A DNA stretch of 64,000 nucleotides, from positions 1 to 64,000 of the forward strand of contig QFPM01000012.1 of NCBI GenBank assembly GCA_003248655.1. The letters run 5' to 3'. Both the position numbers and the translations under genes were made by a program. This DNA comes from Microbacterium sp. Its GTDB lineage: Bacteria; Actinomycetota; Actinomycetes; Actinomycetales; Microbacteriaceae. Below, piece after piece: positions 44,036 to 54,682 of the stretch (position 1 is the stretch's first letter; each line of letters opens with the position of its first letter). The notes below the pieces were generated by a model. It saw nothing but the letters and a program-made list of their open reading frames with translations. It was not told the origin of the DNA and searched no databases.

Positions 44036-44353
44036 ATGATCCTGGTTCGTCATGAGATCGGCGAAGTCCTGCGCGACTTCCGCCTGCAGAAGGGCCGTAC
44101 CCTCCGCCAGGTCGCGGGGCGTGCAAGTGTCGCCCTCGGCTACCTGAGCGAGGTCGAGCGCGGCCAGAAAGAGGCCTCGAGCGAGATCCTCGCGTCTGTC
44201 GCCGAAGCGCTCGACGTGCCCATCTCGACCATCATGCGCGAGGTCGGCGACCGCATCTCCGTGCTCGAGGGCCTGCAGGTCTTCCCGGATGTCGTCCCCG
44301 ACGACCTCGTCGCACTCGACCGCGACATCGAGTCGCAGCTCTCGCTGCGCTGA
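44036..44353 (+). CDS. clgR: XRE-family regulator ClgR
   Basis: 105 residues. HTH is RLQKGRTLRQVAGRASVALGYLSEVERGQKEASSEIL, the ClgR form. ClgR activates clpP/clpC and related protease genes in actinobacteria. Position between cinA and DUF3046-recA is the conserved one. Strong SD. The protein lacks obvious C-terminal Ala-Ala degron; it ends QLSLR. Confidence 0.93.
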   Translation: MILVRHEIGEVLRDFRLQKGRTLRQVAGRASVALGYLSEVERGQKEASSEILASVAEALDVPISTIMREVGDRISVLEGLQVFPDVVPDDLVALDRDIESQLSLR

Positions 44354-44354
44354 C

Positions 44355-44579
44355 GTGCGACGGAGCGAGTTCGCTCGCGCCGTCGACACCGAGTTCGGCG
44401 CGCGCGCGGCATCCCTGATCCGCGATCTCGCCCTGCGCGGCGTCGACTATCGCACCGCCGCACAGGCGCTCGACGAGGGAGTGCCGCCGCGCGAGGTGTG
44501 GCTTGCGCTGTGCGCAGAGACCGACGTGCCCGAGTCGCGCCGCCACGGCGCGGGGCGCGTCGATCCGCGTCGGCGCTGA
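44355..44579 (+). CDS. DUF3046 protein
   Basis: 74 residues: RRSEFARAVDTEFG, LRGVDYRTAAQALDEGVPPREVWLALC. Always found before recA in many actinobacteria; function unknown. GTG start one base after the clgR stop, as in thyA-folA. Confidence 0.9.
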   Translation: MRRSEFARAVDTEFGARAASLIRDLALRGVDYRTAAQALDEGVPPREVWLALCAETDVPESRRHGAGRVDPRRR

Positions 44580-44655
44580 GTCTCTTTTCGGCTCGGCGCT
44601 TCTTTCGGCGCGGGGGTTCTTTCGGCTCGGGTTTCGATCGCCGTCCGGCGTGTCG

Positions 44656-44671
44656 TCGTATTTTTGTTCGA
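44656..44671 (+). promoter_or_regulatory. candidate LexA/SOS box of recA
   Basis: TCGTATTTTTGTTCGA fits the actinobacterial pattern TCGAAC-N4-GTTCGA: right half perfect, left half 4 of 6, spacing exact. It is the only AT-rich patch in the 315-base gap 44580-44894, which holds no gene. Confidence 0.6.
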
Positions 44672-44894
44672 TACGTGCGTAGCCTCCTCCACAAGAGGGA
44701 TCGCCGAGAGGTTGTCCACCGTTTCGCAGGATTCGCCGATGGATGTCGGAGGCCCTTCGTAACGTAGGCAGCGTCAACACGACACCTCCGCCTTGTCGCA
44801 CGATCCTCCCGCCGGGAGGGGGCGCGACAGCCTACAGGCGACGGACACCCCGACGCGGCGCAGCCGCCGACGGCACATCACGAAGGAGCACGTC

Positions 44895-45964
<1,070 letters not shown>

Positions 45965-45965
<1 letters not shown>

Positions 45966-46699
45966 TGCCCGCTGACAAGCTCGCACCGGTGATTCCGCTG
46001 TTCGGCGGGGCGGCTTCGGCCGCGCCCGCCGAACACGGCCGGGGTGCTGCTGCAGCCACCGCTGGGCGGATGCCTGCGGATGCCGCCGTGGTCTCCGCGC
46101 CGCAGGCCGACGACGACGCCTCGCTCTGGAACAACACCTGGGGCCAGAGCGACCCTGCGGCTGTCACAGAGTACGAGCGCGATGCGCACGAGCGTGATGC
46201 GTCGGCTGGCGACATCGCCGAGGCGGGTGAGGCGGCGCTGCTGCGCAAGCTCCGCACGCGATCCCTCTCGGTGCGTGAGGCCCGGGCTACCCTCATCGAG
46301 CGTGAGCTCGACGAGGGAGCGGTCGATGCGATCATCGGGCGCTTTCTCGGCAACGGGTACCTCGACGACGCGAAGCTCGCCGAGCAGCTCGTCTACAGCG
46401 CGGTCGAGCGCAAGGGACAGGGGCGCATGGCCGTGTCGCAGACGCTCGCGGCGCGTGGCATCCCTCGAGAGGTGATCGACGCCGCGCTTGCTGAGCTGCC
46501 GGGCGACGAGCGCGAGCGCGCACTCGCGTTCGCGCGAACGAAGGTCCGCGCGATGAGCGGGCTCGATCGCGAAGTGGCGCTACGGCGTCTCTCCGGCCAG
46601 CTGGCCCGCCGCGGGTACGGGGCGTTCGCGCTCGACGCGGCGCGGACGGCGCTCGACGAGCAGAGCCGCCCGCGGGCGGGTGTCCGCTTCGAGCCCTGA
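45965..46699 (+). CDS. recX: Regulatory protein RecX
   Basis: 244 residues. The N-terminal 90 residues are low-complexity and poorly conserved. The three-helix RecX repeats follow: LRTRSLSVREARATLIERE, NGYLDDAKLAEQLVYSAV, GQGRMAVSQTLAARGIPREV. RecX limits RecA filaments. Coupled to recA. Confidence 0.93.
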
Positions 46700-46784
46700 G
46701 CATTCACGGCCACTCGATCCGCGGCGCGGGTGCATCTCTGACAGACTCGGCTCACGTGCACGGCGAGAACGCGGGGGAGTGACG

Positions 46785-47699
46785 GTGGCCATCGAGGTCG
46801 AGAATCTCGTCAAGTCGTACCGCGCGGTGCGCGCCGTCGACGGCGTCTCCTTTTCTGTCCCCGATGGCCAGCTGTTCGCCTTCCTGGGGGCGAACGGCGC
46901 GGGCAAGTCCACGACGATCGGCTGCCTCACAACCCTCCTGCACGCCGACAGCGGAACCATGCGCGTCGCAGGCTTCGACGTGCGGACGGAGGCAGAGAAG
47001 GTTCGCGCAGCGATCGGCGTCGTCTTCCAAGGCTCCCTCATGGATGCCGCGCTCACCGTCCGCGAGAACCTACGCCTGCGCGCGACGCTCTCGCGCGTGC
47101 CCCGCGGGGTGTTCGGGTCGCGGCTGGCAGAGCTTTCGGCGCTCATCGAGCTCGACGACGTGCTCGACCGTCCCTACGGGCGGCTCTCCGGCGGCCAGCG
47201 GCGGCGCGCCGACATCGCCCGAGCACTATTGCACGATCCCGCGATCCTGTTCCTCGACGAACCGACCGCGGGGCTCGACCCGGCAAGCCGCGTCGCCGTG
47301 TGGTCCGCGATCGGGCGACTTCGCCGCGATCACGGCCTCACGGTCTTCCTCACGACGCACTACATGGAAGAGACCGAAGAAGCCGACGAAGTCTGCATCA
47401 TCGACTCCGGCCGGCTTGTCGCCAGCGGCACACCGACCGCCCTCCGCGCGAGGCACAGCCGCAGCATCCTGAGCATCACGGCGGACGACCCCGCAGCGCT
47501 GATCCGGTCGCTCGGCGGCGGCATCGGCGGCGCCGTCGAGATCGACGGCGACGTCATCCGCGTGGCCGTCACAGATGCCCACGACGCGCGCCGGATCCTC
47601 GCGGCGCACGGCGACGCGATCCGCGACTTCGAGTTTCGCCACGGCCGCATGGACGACGTCTTCCTCGCTCTCACGGGGCGCACGGAGGAGGCGGCGTGA
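46785..47699 (+). CDS. ABC-2 exporter ATP-binding protein
   Basis: 304 residues. Walker A GANGAGKSTTIG, signature LSGGQRRRADIARAL, Walker B ILFLDEPTAGLDP, H-loop TTHYMEE. DrrA/NatA-like. The C-terminal domain is the DUF4162 type. GTG 46785 is 6 nt after GGGGGA; GTG 46779 overlaps the SD and is less likely. The pair interrupts the common recX-miaB neighbourhood. Confidence 0.9.
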   Translation: MAIEVENLVKSYRAVRAVDGVSFSVPDGQLFAFLGANGAGKSTTIGCLTTLLHADSGTMRVAGFDVRTEAEKVRAAIGVVFQGSLMDAALTVRENLRLRATLSRVPRGVFGSRLAELSALIELDDVLDRPYGRLSGGQRRRADIARALLHDPAILFLDEPTAGLDPASRVAVWSAIGRLRRDHGLTVFLTTHYMEETEEADEVCIIDSGRLVASGTPTALRARHSRSILSITADDPAALIRSLGGGIGGAVEIDGDVIRVAVTDAHDARRILAAHGDAIRDFEFRHGRMDDVFLALTGRTEEAA

Positions 47700-48571
47700 A
47701 CATCGTCACCGCGATCGTCGGTCGGAGTCTGCAGCTGTTCTTCCGCGACCGAATGAACGTGTTCTTCTCGCTCCTGAGCGGAATCATCCTGTTCGTGCTC
47801 TACACGCTGTTCCTCGCGCGACTGCAGACCGACGGACTGTCTCAGCAGTTCCCCGACGCGACGACCGGCGAGATCCAGGTGTTCATCGACAGCTGGATGT
47901 TCTCCGGCATCGTGTTGCTCACGACCGTCACAGCGGGCATCGGCGCGATGTCTGTCCTCGTCGAAGACGGCCACACGGGCAGGTTCGCCGACTTCCTCGT
48001 CGCCCCGATCTCCCGCAGCCACCTCGTGCTCGGCTACTTGATCTCGTCCGCGCTCGTCACGGTGATCATGTCGACCGTCGTCCTCGCGCTGTCGGTCGTC
48101 TACCTCGGTCTCTTCGACGGGCTGTGGCTCGAGCCGAAACGCATCCTCGTCAGCGCCGGGGTCATGGTGCTGTGTTGCTTCGCGTTCACGGCGCTCAGCG
48201 CGTTCGCCGTCTCGTTCGTCCGGACGCCGGGCGCATTCTCGGCCTTCGCCACGATCGTCGGCACGGTGCTTGGCTTCGTGGCCGGCGCCTACATCCCGAT
48301 CGGGTCGTTGCCGACGACCGTCGGCAACGTCATCAACGCGCTGCCGTTCGCGCAGGGAGGAATGCTGCTGCGGCGCCAGTTCACCGCCGAGAGCCTGGGA
48401 GCGCTCACCGACCAGCCCGAGGCGATCGACTCCATCCGCGAGTTCTACGGCATCGACGCGTTCGTCGGCGACACGCTCGTGCGTCCGTGGGTGGCGGTCG
48501 GTGTGCTCGTCGCCTTCGCGGTCGGGTTCACGGCGCTCTCGGCGGGCCGCATCCGTTCGCGCATCCGCTGA
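47696..48571 (+). CDS. ABC-2 exporter permease
   Basis: 291 residues, six membrane segments, with VEDGHTGRFADFLVAPISRSHLV and VAGAYIPIGSLPTTV, the ABC2_membrane pattern. Start GTG overlaps the ATPase stop (GTGA). Probable drug, lipid or antibiotic export; substrate unknown. The next 120 bases hold a direct repeat of GGCGTCGCCGGCATC (48574 and about 48610) and no gene. Confidence 0.9.
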   Translation: MNIVTAIVGRSLQLFFRDRMNVFFSLLSGIILFVLYTLFLARLQTDGLSQQFPDATTGEIQVFIDSWMFSGIVLLTTVTAGIGAMSVLVEDGHTGRFADFLVAPISRSHLVLGYLISSALVTVIMSTVVLALSVVYLGLFDGLWLEPKRILVSAGVMVLCCFAFTALSAFAVSFVRTPGAFSAFATIVGTVLGFVAGAYIPIGSLPTTVGNVINALPFAQGGMLLRRQFTAESLGALTDQPEAIDSIREFYGIDAFVGDTLVRPWVAVGVLVAFAVGFTALSAGRIRSRIR

Positions 48572-48692
48572 CGGGCGTCGCCGGCATCCGTTCGCGCACA
48601 CGTCGAGCGGCGTCGCCGGCATCTGTCAGCGATCTCGTCATCGTGTACCGCTCGGTCCGCCTTCGGGCTGCGGCTCGTAGAATGGCACGATC

Positions 48693-50249
48693 ATGACCAC
48701 CCCTGTCTCCACGCCGACGCTCATCGCGCCCTCGCCCGCCGCGGTCACTGCTGACGGCCGCGCGCGCACGTATGAGGTGCGCACGTTCGGCTGCCAGATG
48801 AACGTGCACGACTCCGAGCGCCTCTCCGGCTCGCTCGAGAGCGCCGGCTACATCCGAGCGGATGCCGGCGACGAGGCCGACGTCATCGTCATCAACACGT
48901 GCGCCGTCCGCGACAACGCCGCAGGCAAGCTCTACGGCACGCTTGGGCACCTGAAGTCGCGCAAAGACAAGCACGACGGCATGCAGATCGCCGTCGGCGG
49001 GTGCATGGCGCAGATGGACAAGGATGCCGTCCAGCAGAAGGCCCCGTGGGTCGACGTCGTCTTCGGCACCCACAACATGGGGTCGCTGCCGGCGCTCCTC
49101 GAGCGCGCGCGCCACAACGGCGACGCCGAGCTCGAGATCCTCGAGTCGCTCGAGGTGTTCCCCTCGACGCTTCCGACCAAACGCGACTCGGTCTACAGCG
49201 GGTGGGTGTCGATCTCGGTCGGCTGCAACAACACCTGCACGTTCTGCATCGTGCCGCACCTGCGCGGCAAGGAGAAGGATCGCAGGCCTGGCGACATCCT
49301 GAACGAGATCCGCCTGCTGGCCGACGACGGCGCGATCGAGGTCACCCTGCTCGGGCAGAACGTCAATAGTTACGGCGTTGAGTTCGGCGACCGGCAGGCG
49401 TTCGGCAAGCTCCTGCGAGCCGCGGGCGAGATCCCGGGCATCGAGCGCATCCGCTTCACGAGCCCGCACCCCGCCGCCTTCACCGACGACGTCATCGACG
49501 CGATGGCCGATACTCCCGCCGTCATGCCGCAGCTCCACATGCCGCTGCAGTCGGGGTCCGACCGCATCCTGCGCACGATGCGTCGGTCATATCGCAGCGA
49601 GAAGTTCCTCGGCATCCTCGATCGCGTGCGCGAACGCATTCCGCACGCCGCGATCTCGACCGACATCATCGTCGGGTTCCCGGGCGAGACCGACGAGGAC
49701 TTCGAGGACACTCTGCGCGTCGTCGAGCAGGCGCGGTTCGCGAGCGCGTTCACCTTCCAGTATTCGATCCGCGAGGGGACCCCCGCCGCGACGATGCCCG
49801 ATCAGGTGCCGAAAGCGGTCGTGCAGGAGCGCTACGAGCGCCTCGTCGCGCTACAGGATCGCATCTCGCTCGAAGAGAACCAGGCGCAGGTCGGCCGCGA
49901 GTTGCACGTGCTCGTGTCGACCGGCGAGGGCAAGAAGGATGCGGAGACGCACCGTCTCACCGGGCGCGCCGAGGACAACCGCCTCGTGCACTTCGAACTG
50001 CCCGCGGGGTCGGAGGTTCCGCGCCCCGGAGACGTGGTGACGGTGACCGTCACGCACGCGGCACCCTTCCACCTGCTCGCCGACAGCCCCGACGGTGCGC
50101 CGTTGCGCATCCGGCGCACGCGCGCCGGAGACGCGTGGGATCGTACGCAGGCCGAATCGTGCGGCGTGCCCGCGCCGGCGGCGACGCTGACCGCGGACGG
50201 ACGCCGGGCCGTGGGCCTCGGCATCCCCTCGCTCCGCGTCGGTCCGTGA
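48693..50249 (+). CDS. miaB: tRNA-2-methylthio-N6-dimethylallyladenosine synthase
   Basis: 518 residues. UPF0004 domain with Cys in RTFGCQMNVHDSER, INTCAVRDNA and VGGCMAQ; radical SAM cluster GCNNTCTFCIVPHLRG; TRAM domain near 400-470. It thiomethylates i6A37 made by MiaA. The C-terminal 50 residues extend past TRAM and are poorly conserved. Confidence 0.95.
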   Translation: MTTPVSTPTLIAPSPAAVTADGRARTYEVRTFGCQMNVHDSERLSGSLESAGYIRADAGDEADVIVINTCAVRDNAAGKLYGTLGHLKSRKDKHDGMQIAVGGCMAQMDKDAVQQKAPWVDVVFGTHNMGSLPALLERARHNGDAELEILESLEVFPSTLPTKRDSVYSGWVSISVGCNNTCTFCIVPHLRGKEKDRRPGDILNEIRLLADDGAIEVTLLGQNVNSYGVEFGDRQAFGKLLRAAGEIPGIERIRFTSPHPAAFTDDVIDAMADTPAVMPQLHMPLQSGSDRILRTMRRSYRSEKFLGILDRVRERIPHAAISTDIIVGFPGETDEDFEDTLRVVEQARFASAFTFQYSIREGTPAATMPDQVPKAVVQERYERLVALQDRISLEENQAQVGRELHVLVSTGEGKKDAETHRLTGRAEDNRLVHFELPAGSEVPRPGDVVTVTVTHAAPFHLLADSPDGAPLRIRRTRAGDAWDRTQAESCGVPAPAATLTADGRRAVGLGIPSLRVGP

Positions 50250-50287
50250 CCGCGGCGGTGCCCGTGAGCGCGGCCTCGACCTCGAGG

Positions 50288-50364
50288 GCGCCGTCACCCT
50301 CGCGGGCGCCACTTTCCTGCGCGGGCGCTACAGATCTGTGGCGCCCGAACAGCGAACTGGCGCC
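50288..50364. repeat. intergenic palindrome, family K
   Basis: Repeated GGGCGCC words. The core 50322-50347 is nearly self-complementary: CGGGCGCTACAG before ATC and CTGTGGCGCCCG after. It sits between miaB and miaA, which face the same way. Confidence 0.65.
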
Positions 50365-50373
50365 TGACAGGTG

Positions 50374-51306
50374 ATGGCGCGTCGCGAGGGCAGCACTCTG
50401 CGGCTGTGGGCGGTGGTCGGAGCGACCGGCACGGGCAAGACCGACCTCTCGCTCCGGCTCGCCGGGGCGCTCGCGGCGCGCGGACGCCCCGCCGAGATCG
50501 TCAACGCGGATGCCATGCAGCTCTATCGCGGCATGGATGTCGGTACGGCGAAGCTCCCGGAGGCCGAGCGCCGCGGCATCCCGCATCATCTGTTCGACGC
50601 ACTGGAGGTCACGGATGAGGCCGCGGTCGCCTGGTATCAGGATGCCGCGCGCGAGGCGATCGGGCAGATCTTCGCGCGGGATGCCGACGCGATCCTCGTC
50701 GGCGGCTCGGGGCTGTATGTGTCGAGCGTGATCTACGACTTCCGGTTTCCGCCGCACGACGACGAGCTGCGCGCGACCCTCGAGGGCGAGCTCGCGCGCG
50801 ACGGCGCAGCGGCGCTCTTCGCGCGGCTGACGGCGCTCGACCCCGCGACCGCGGCGCGCGTCGACCCGCGCAACGGCCGGCGCATCGTCCGCGCGCTCGA
50901 AGTGCTGGCACAGGGCGCCGACACGCACGGTGCGGCGCTGCCCGACGCGCCGACTCTCTGGCACGAGCCCACGACGATCATCGGGGTCGAGCTCGACCGG
51001 GCCACGCTCGTCGAGCGGCTCGATCGCCGGGTCGAGGGGATGTGGCGCGGGGGACTCCTCGACGAGGTGGCGGCGCTGCGCGAGCGCGGCCTCGAACAGG
51101 GGGTCACGGCATCCCGCGCGATCGGCTATGCCCAGGCGCTCGCCCAGCTCGATGGCCTGATCGACGAGGGCGAGGCGATCGCCCAGACGCAGTCGCTCAC
51201 CCGCCGCTACGCCCGCCGTCAGGTCTCGTGGTTCCGCCGGTACCCCGGCATCCGCTGGGTGAGGCCCGATGCGGATGCCCGCGCACTGGCAGGCGCCGTC
51301 GACTAA
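50374..51306 (+). CDS. miaA: tRNA dimethylallyltransferase
   Basis: 310 residues. P-loop GATGTGKTDLSL, DPP-site INADAMQLYRGMDVGTAKL, VGGSGLYV, and tRNA contact NGRRIVRALEV. It adds the isoprenoid to A37. ATG 50374; GTG 50371 directly before it is also possible. The SD is weak. Confidence 0.95.
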   Translation: MARREGSTLRLWAVVGATGTGKTDLSLRLAGALAARGRPAEIVNADAMQLYRGMDVGTAKLPEAERRGIPHHLFDALEVTDEAAVAWYQDAAREAIGQIFARDADAILVGGSGLYVSSVIYDFRFPPHDDELRATLEGELARDGAAALFARLTALDPATAARVDPRNGRRIVRALEVLAQGADTHGAALPDAPTLWHEPTTIIGVELDRATLVERLDRRVEGMWRGGLLDEVAALRERGLEQGVTASRAIGYAQALAQLDGLIDEGEAIAQTQSLTRRYARRQVSWFRRYPGIRWVRPDADARALAGAVD

Positions 51307-51323
51307 CTCGCGCCTCAGCCCGC

Positions 51324-51418
51324 ATGTCCCAGAAGTGGTTGCCTTCGGGGCCTAGGACCAACCGTTTATGGGACGCGGGGCCCTCAAAGTGGGACAAGGC
51401 TCGTGCGAAACGGGACGA
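51324..51418. repeat. intergenic GTCCCAC array, family C copy 3
   Basis: ATGTCCCAGAAGTGGTT and GGACCAACC pair across GCCTTCGGGGCC. Inverted words TGGGAC occur at about 51369, 51389 and 51411. The last copy abuts the dapF -10 element. Confidence 0.7.
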
Positions 51419-51419
51419 A

Positions 51420-51425
51420 TAGACT
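51420..51425 (+). promoter_or_regulatory. -10 element TAGACT for dapF
   Basis: TAGACT ends exactly 6 nt before ATG 51432, so dapF should be leaderless. The element directly joins family C copy 3. Confidence 0.6.
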
Positions 51426-51431
51426 GGGCGC

Positions 51432-52298
51432 ATGGCCCGGACCGTCGCGTTCACGAAGGGGCACGGCACGGGCAACGACTTCGTGATCGTGCCCGATGTC
51501 GACGGCGCACTGGAGCTGAGCAACAACCAGGTCGCGGCGCTCACCGACCGCCGGTTCGGCATCGGGGCTGACGGCATCCTGCGTGTCGTGCGCTCGGCGG
51601 CGCTGCCGGAAGGCGCCGCGACGCCGGATGCCGAGTGGTTCATGGACTACCGCAACGCCGACGGCTCGGCCGCCGAGATGTGCGGCAACGGCATCCGCGT
51701 GTTCGCGAAGTACCTCGTCGAGGCTGGGCTCGCGTCGCTCGATGACGCGCCGCTGCCGATCGGGACGCGCGCCGGCACCAAGATGCTGACCCGCAGTGAC
51801 CTCGGCTTCGAGGCGGATCTCGGCCTGTTCGCCGTCGACGAGTCGGATGTCGTGGTGCGCGCTCGCGGGCTCGAGGTGCCGCGTCCGGGGCTCGGCATCG
51901 ATGTCGGGAATCCGCACGTCGTCGTCGCGCTCGGTTCGAACGATGAGCTCGAGGCGCTTGATCTCGGCGTGCAGCCGTCGCTGAACCCGCTGCCGCCGCA
52001 CGGCGCGAACGTCGAGTTCGTCGTACCGGCCGATCCGCTCGTGCGCGGCGGCGTGGGCGCTATTCGGATGCGCGTTTACGAGCGCGGCGTCGGGGAGACC
52101 CTGTCGTGCGGCACGGGCGTCGCGGCATCCGCACTCGCCGTGCGGCACTGGGCCGGCGCTGCTGCGCCGAACGACTGGACCGTCGAGGTGCCTGGCGGCA
52201 CCCTCGGCGTGCGGGTCGTGCCACATCCCGACGGCGACCACGTGCTGCTGTCCGGCCCCGCGACCCTGGTTTACTCCGGCGAGGTCGCGCTCGCCTGA
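51432..52298 (+). CDS. dapF: Diaminopimelate epimerase
   Basis: 288 residues. The two catalytic Cys are in EMCGNGIRVF and LSCGTGVAAS. GTGNDFVIV and NADGSAAEM form the substrate site. It converts LL- to meso-diaminopimelate. Confidence 0.96.
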   Translation: MARTVAFTKGHGTGNDFVIVPDVDGALELSNNQVAALTDRRFGIGADGILRVVRSAALPEGAATPDAEWFMDYRNADGSAAEMCGNGIRVFAKYLVEAGLASLDDAPLPIGTRAGTKMLTRSDLGFEADLGLFAVDESDVVVRARGLEVPRPGLGIDVGNPHVVVALGSNDELEALDLGVQPSLNPLPPHGANVEFVVPADPLVRGGVGAIRMRVYERGVGETLSCGTGVAASALAVRHWAGAAAPNDWTVEVPGGTLGVRVVPHPDGDHVLLSGPATLVYSGEVALA

Positions 52299-52320
52299 CC
52301 CGCGCGTCGCCTCGCCCTCC

Positions 52321-52390
52321 GCGAGACCCGGTTCCTGCGTCGAGATACGCGTTCATGGACGTCCGTCTCGACGCGCAAACCGGGTCTCGC
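52321..52390. repeat. intergenic palindrome, family G
   Basis: GCGAGACCCGGTT (52321) is inverted as AACCGGGTCTCGC (52378), with inner CGTCGAGA / TCTCGACG. It lies between convergent dapF and the methyltransferase gene. Confidence 0.75.
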
Positions 52391-52435
52391 GGGGGTGCGG
52401 AGGTGCGGGGGAGTGGGGGCGGATGCCGGGGGGGG

Positions 52436-53059
52436 TCAGGCGGCGGGAGTCGCATGGCGACGGACCTTCAGCACGCGGAAGCCGCGGCCGGTCGCCGCGC
52501 GGGTGACGGTGTAGCCCGCGTCGAACGTCGCGGCGAGCCAGCGCTGCAGCGAGTCCGAGCCGAGATTGCGCTGCACGACGAGCCAGGCGTCGCTGCGCTC
52601 GTCGAGGCGCGGAATCCAGCGCTCGAGAAGCCCGTGCAGCTCGTTCTTGCCGACGCGGATCGGCGGGTTCGAGCGGATCGTGCGAAACGACACGTCATCC
52701 GGAACATCGTCAGGCAGCACGGCGTTGACGTTACCGAGGCCCCACTCGTCGGCGTTCCGGCGTACGAGATCGAGTGCGCGCTGGTTGACATCGACAGCCC
52801 AGACGGTCGCGTGCGGCGAAGCGACCGCGAGGCTCAGCGCGATCGGACCCCACCCGCATCCGAGGTCGAGCAGGTGCCCGCCGGCGGGCGCGGGCGGCGT
52901 ATTGGCGAGAAGGACGGACGTCCCGACGTCGACGTGGTCGGGGCTGAACACGCCTCCCGCGGTCGTCACCTCGGCGCTCCGCCCGGCGAGGGTCACGGAG
53001 ATACGCCGCAACTGCTCCGCGCTCGACGGCGAGGCGCTGAAGTAGTGATCGCCGACCAT
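52436..53059 (-). CDS. class I SAM methyltransferase, RsmC-like
   Basis: 207 residues. SAM loop LLDLGCGWGPIALSL, VDVNQRALDL, and catalytic SNPPIRVGK, the NPPY-like motif of 16S rRNA G1207 methylases. Only the C-terminal half of E. coli RsmC is present. ATG 53059. Confidence 0.88.
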   Translation of the reverse strand: MVGDHYFSASPSSAEQLRRISVTLAGRSAEVTTAGGVFSPDHVDVGTSVLLANTPPAPAGGHLLDLGCGWGPIALSLAVASPHATVWAVDVNQRALDLVRRNADEWGLGNVNAVLPDDVPDDVSFRTIRSNPPIRVGKNELHGLLERWIPRLDERSDAWLVVQRNLGSDSLQRWLAATFDAGYTVTRAATGRGFRVLKVRRHATPAA

Positions 53060-53131
53060 GCATGTGAGAGTACCCGAGCCGCGCGACGACCCGTGCGGCT
53101 AGACTGCAAGGCTCAGCAGGAAAAGGAACGA

Positions 53132-54655
53132 ATGACAGACACCACCGGCACCACCGGTCACACGGATCTCACAGACCCCATCGACCCCGTCGATCGGGTG
53201 CTTTCGCGCGCCTCGACGCGCTCCGGCATCCATGTCTTCGGCGCCGCGCAGGCGCTGCAGGATGCCGCGACGGTCGAGTACGCCGACACGGACGGCGAGC
53301 AGTGGGACCGCGAGGAGCGTGCGGCGCTGCGACGCGTGCCGGGGCTCTCGACCGAGCTCGAAGACGTCACCGAGGTCGAGTATCGGCAGCTGCGGCTCGA
53401 GAACGTCGTGCTCGTCGGTGTCTATCCGCAGGGTTCGCAGGAGGATGCCGAGAACAGCCTGCGCGAGCTCGCTGCGCTCGCCGAGACGGCCGGTGCGGTC
53501 GTCCTCGACGGCGTGCTGCAGCGGCGCCCGCATCCCGATCCTGCGACCTACATCGGGCGCGGCAAGGCGGCGGAGTTGCGCGACCTGGTCGCCGCCGTCG
53601 GCGCCGATACCGTCATCGCCGACACCGAGCTTGCGCCCAGCCAGCGGCGCGCGCTCGAAGATGTCGTGAAGGTCAAGGTCATCGACAGGACCACGGTCAT
53701 CCTCGACATCTTCAGCCAGCACGCGAAGAGCCGCGAGGGCAAGGCCCAGGTCGAACTGGCGCAGCTCGAGTACCTCCTGCCGCGACTGCGCGGTTGGGGT
53801 GACTCGATGAGTCGCCAGGCCGGTGGTCAGGTCGGCGCGGGCGGCGCGGGCATGGGCTCGCGCGGACCGGGTGAGACGAAGATCGAGCTCGATCGCCGCC
53901 GCATCCGCACCAAGATGGCGCTGCTGCGTCGGCAGTTGCGCGATTTCGCGCCCGCCCGCGAGGCGAAGCGGGCCGAGCGCAAGCGCAACACGATCCCCGC
54001 CGTCGCGATCGCGGGGTACACGAACGCAGGCAAGTCGAGCTTGCTCAACCGCCTCACCCGCGCGGGCGTGCTCGTCGAGAACGCGCTGTTCGCGACCCTC
54101 GACACCTCGGTGCGCCGCGCCGAGACCGCCGACGGGCGCGTGTACACCCTCACCGACACGGTCGGATTCGTGCGGAACCTGCCGCATCAGCTCGTCGAGG
54201 CGTTCCGTTCGACGCTCGAAGAGGTCGGGGATGCCGACGTCATCGTGCACGTCGTCGACGGCTCGCACCCCGACCCCGCGGCGCAACTCGCCACGGTGCG
54301 CGACGTCATCGGGGACGTCGGCGCGCGCGACATCCCCGAGATCGTCGTGTTCAACAAGGCCGATCTCGTCGACGACGACGCGCGGCTCGTGCTGCGCGGC
54401 CTCGCGCCGCAGGCGCTGTTCGTCTCTTCGCGCACCGGCGAGGGCATCGACGAGCTGCGCGAGACGATCGAGCGCACGCTGCCGCTACCGGCAGTGGAGA
54501 TTCGCGCCGTCGTTCCCTACGACCGCGGCGACCTCGTCTCGGCGGTGCACGAGCACGGCATCATCCTCTCGCAGGAGCACGGTGCCGACGGCACGATCCT
54601 GCACGCGCACGTCCCCGCGATCCTGGGCGGCCGCCTCGCGCCCTTCGCGGTCTAG
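53132..54655 (+). CDS. hflX: Ribosome-associated GTPase HflX
   Basis: 507 residues. N-terminal ATP/ribosome-binding domain (YIGRGKAAELRDLV), coiled helices with GPGETKIELDRRRI, then the GTPase: G1 GYTNAGKSSLLN, G3 DTVGFVRNLP, G4 NKADLV. It splits stalled ribosomes. TAGACT at 53100 gives a leader; SD AAAGGAA before ATG 53132. Confidence 0.95.
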   Translation: MTDTTGTTGHTDLTDPIDPVDRVLSRASTRSGIHVFGAAQALQDAATVEYADTDGEQWDREERAALRRVPGLSTELEDVTEVEYRQLRLENVVLVGVYPQGSQEDAENSLRELAALAETAGAVVLDGVLQRRPHPDPATYIGRGKAAELRDLVAAVGADTVIADTELAPSQRRALEDVVKVKVIDRTTVILDIFSQHAKSREGKAQVELAQLEYLLPRLRGWGDSMSRQAGGQVGAGGAGMGSRGPGETKIELDRRRIRTKMALLRRQLRDFAPAREAKRAERKRNTIPAVAIAGYTNAGKSSLLNRLTRAGVLVENALFATLDTSVRRAETADGRVYTLTDTVGFVRNLPHQLVEAFRSTLEEVGDADVIVHVVDGSHPDPAAQLATVRDVIGDVGARDIPEIVVFNKADLVDDDARLVLRGLAPQALFVSSRTGEGIDELRETIERTLPLPAVEIRAVVPYDRGDLVSAVHEHGIILSQEHGADGTILHAHVPAILGGRLAPFAV

Positions 54656-54682
54656 CCCCGCGGCATCCGCCCCTCATCCTTC

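Noticed and set aside
44580..44894. Extra small gene before recA
   Set aside because: Open frames there lack SD and run through the SOS box into recA in frame; the recA start at 44895 has a clear SD.
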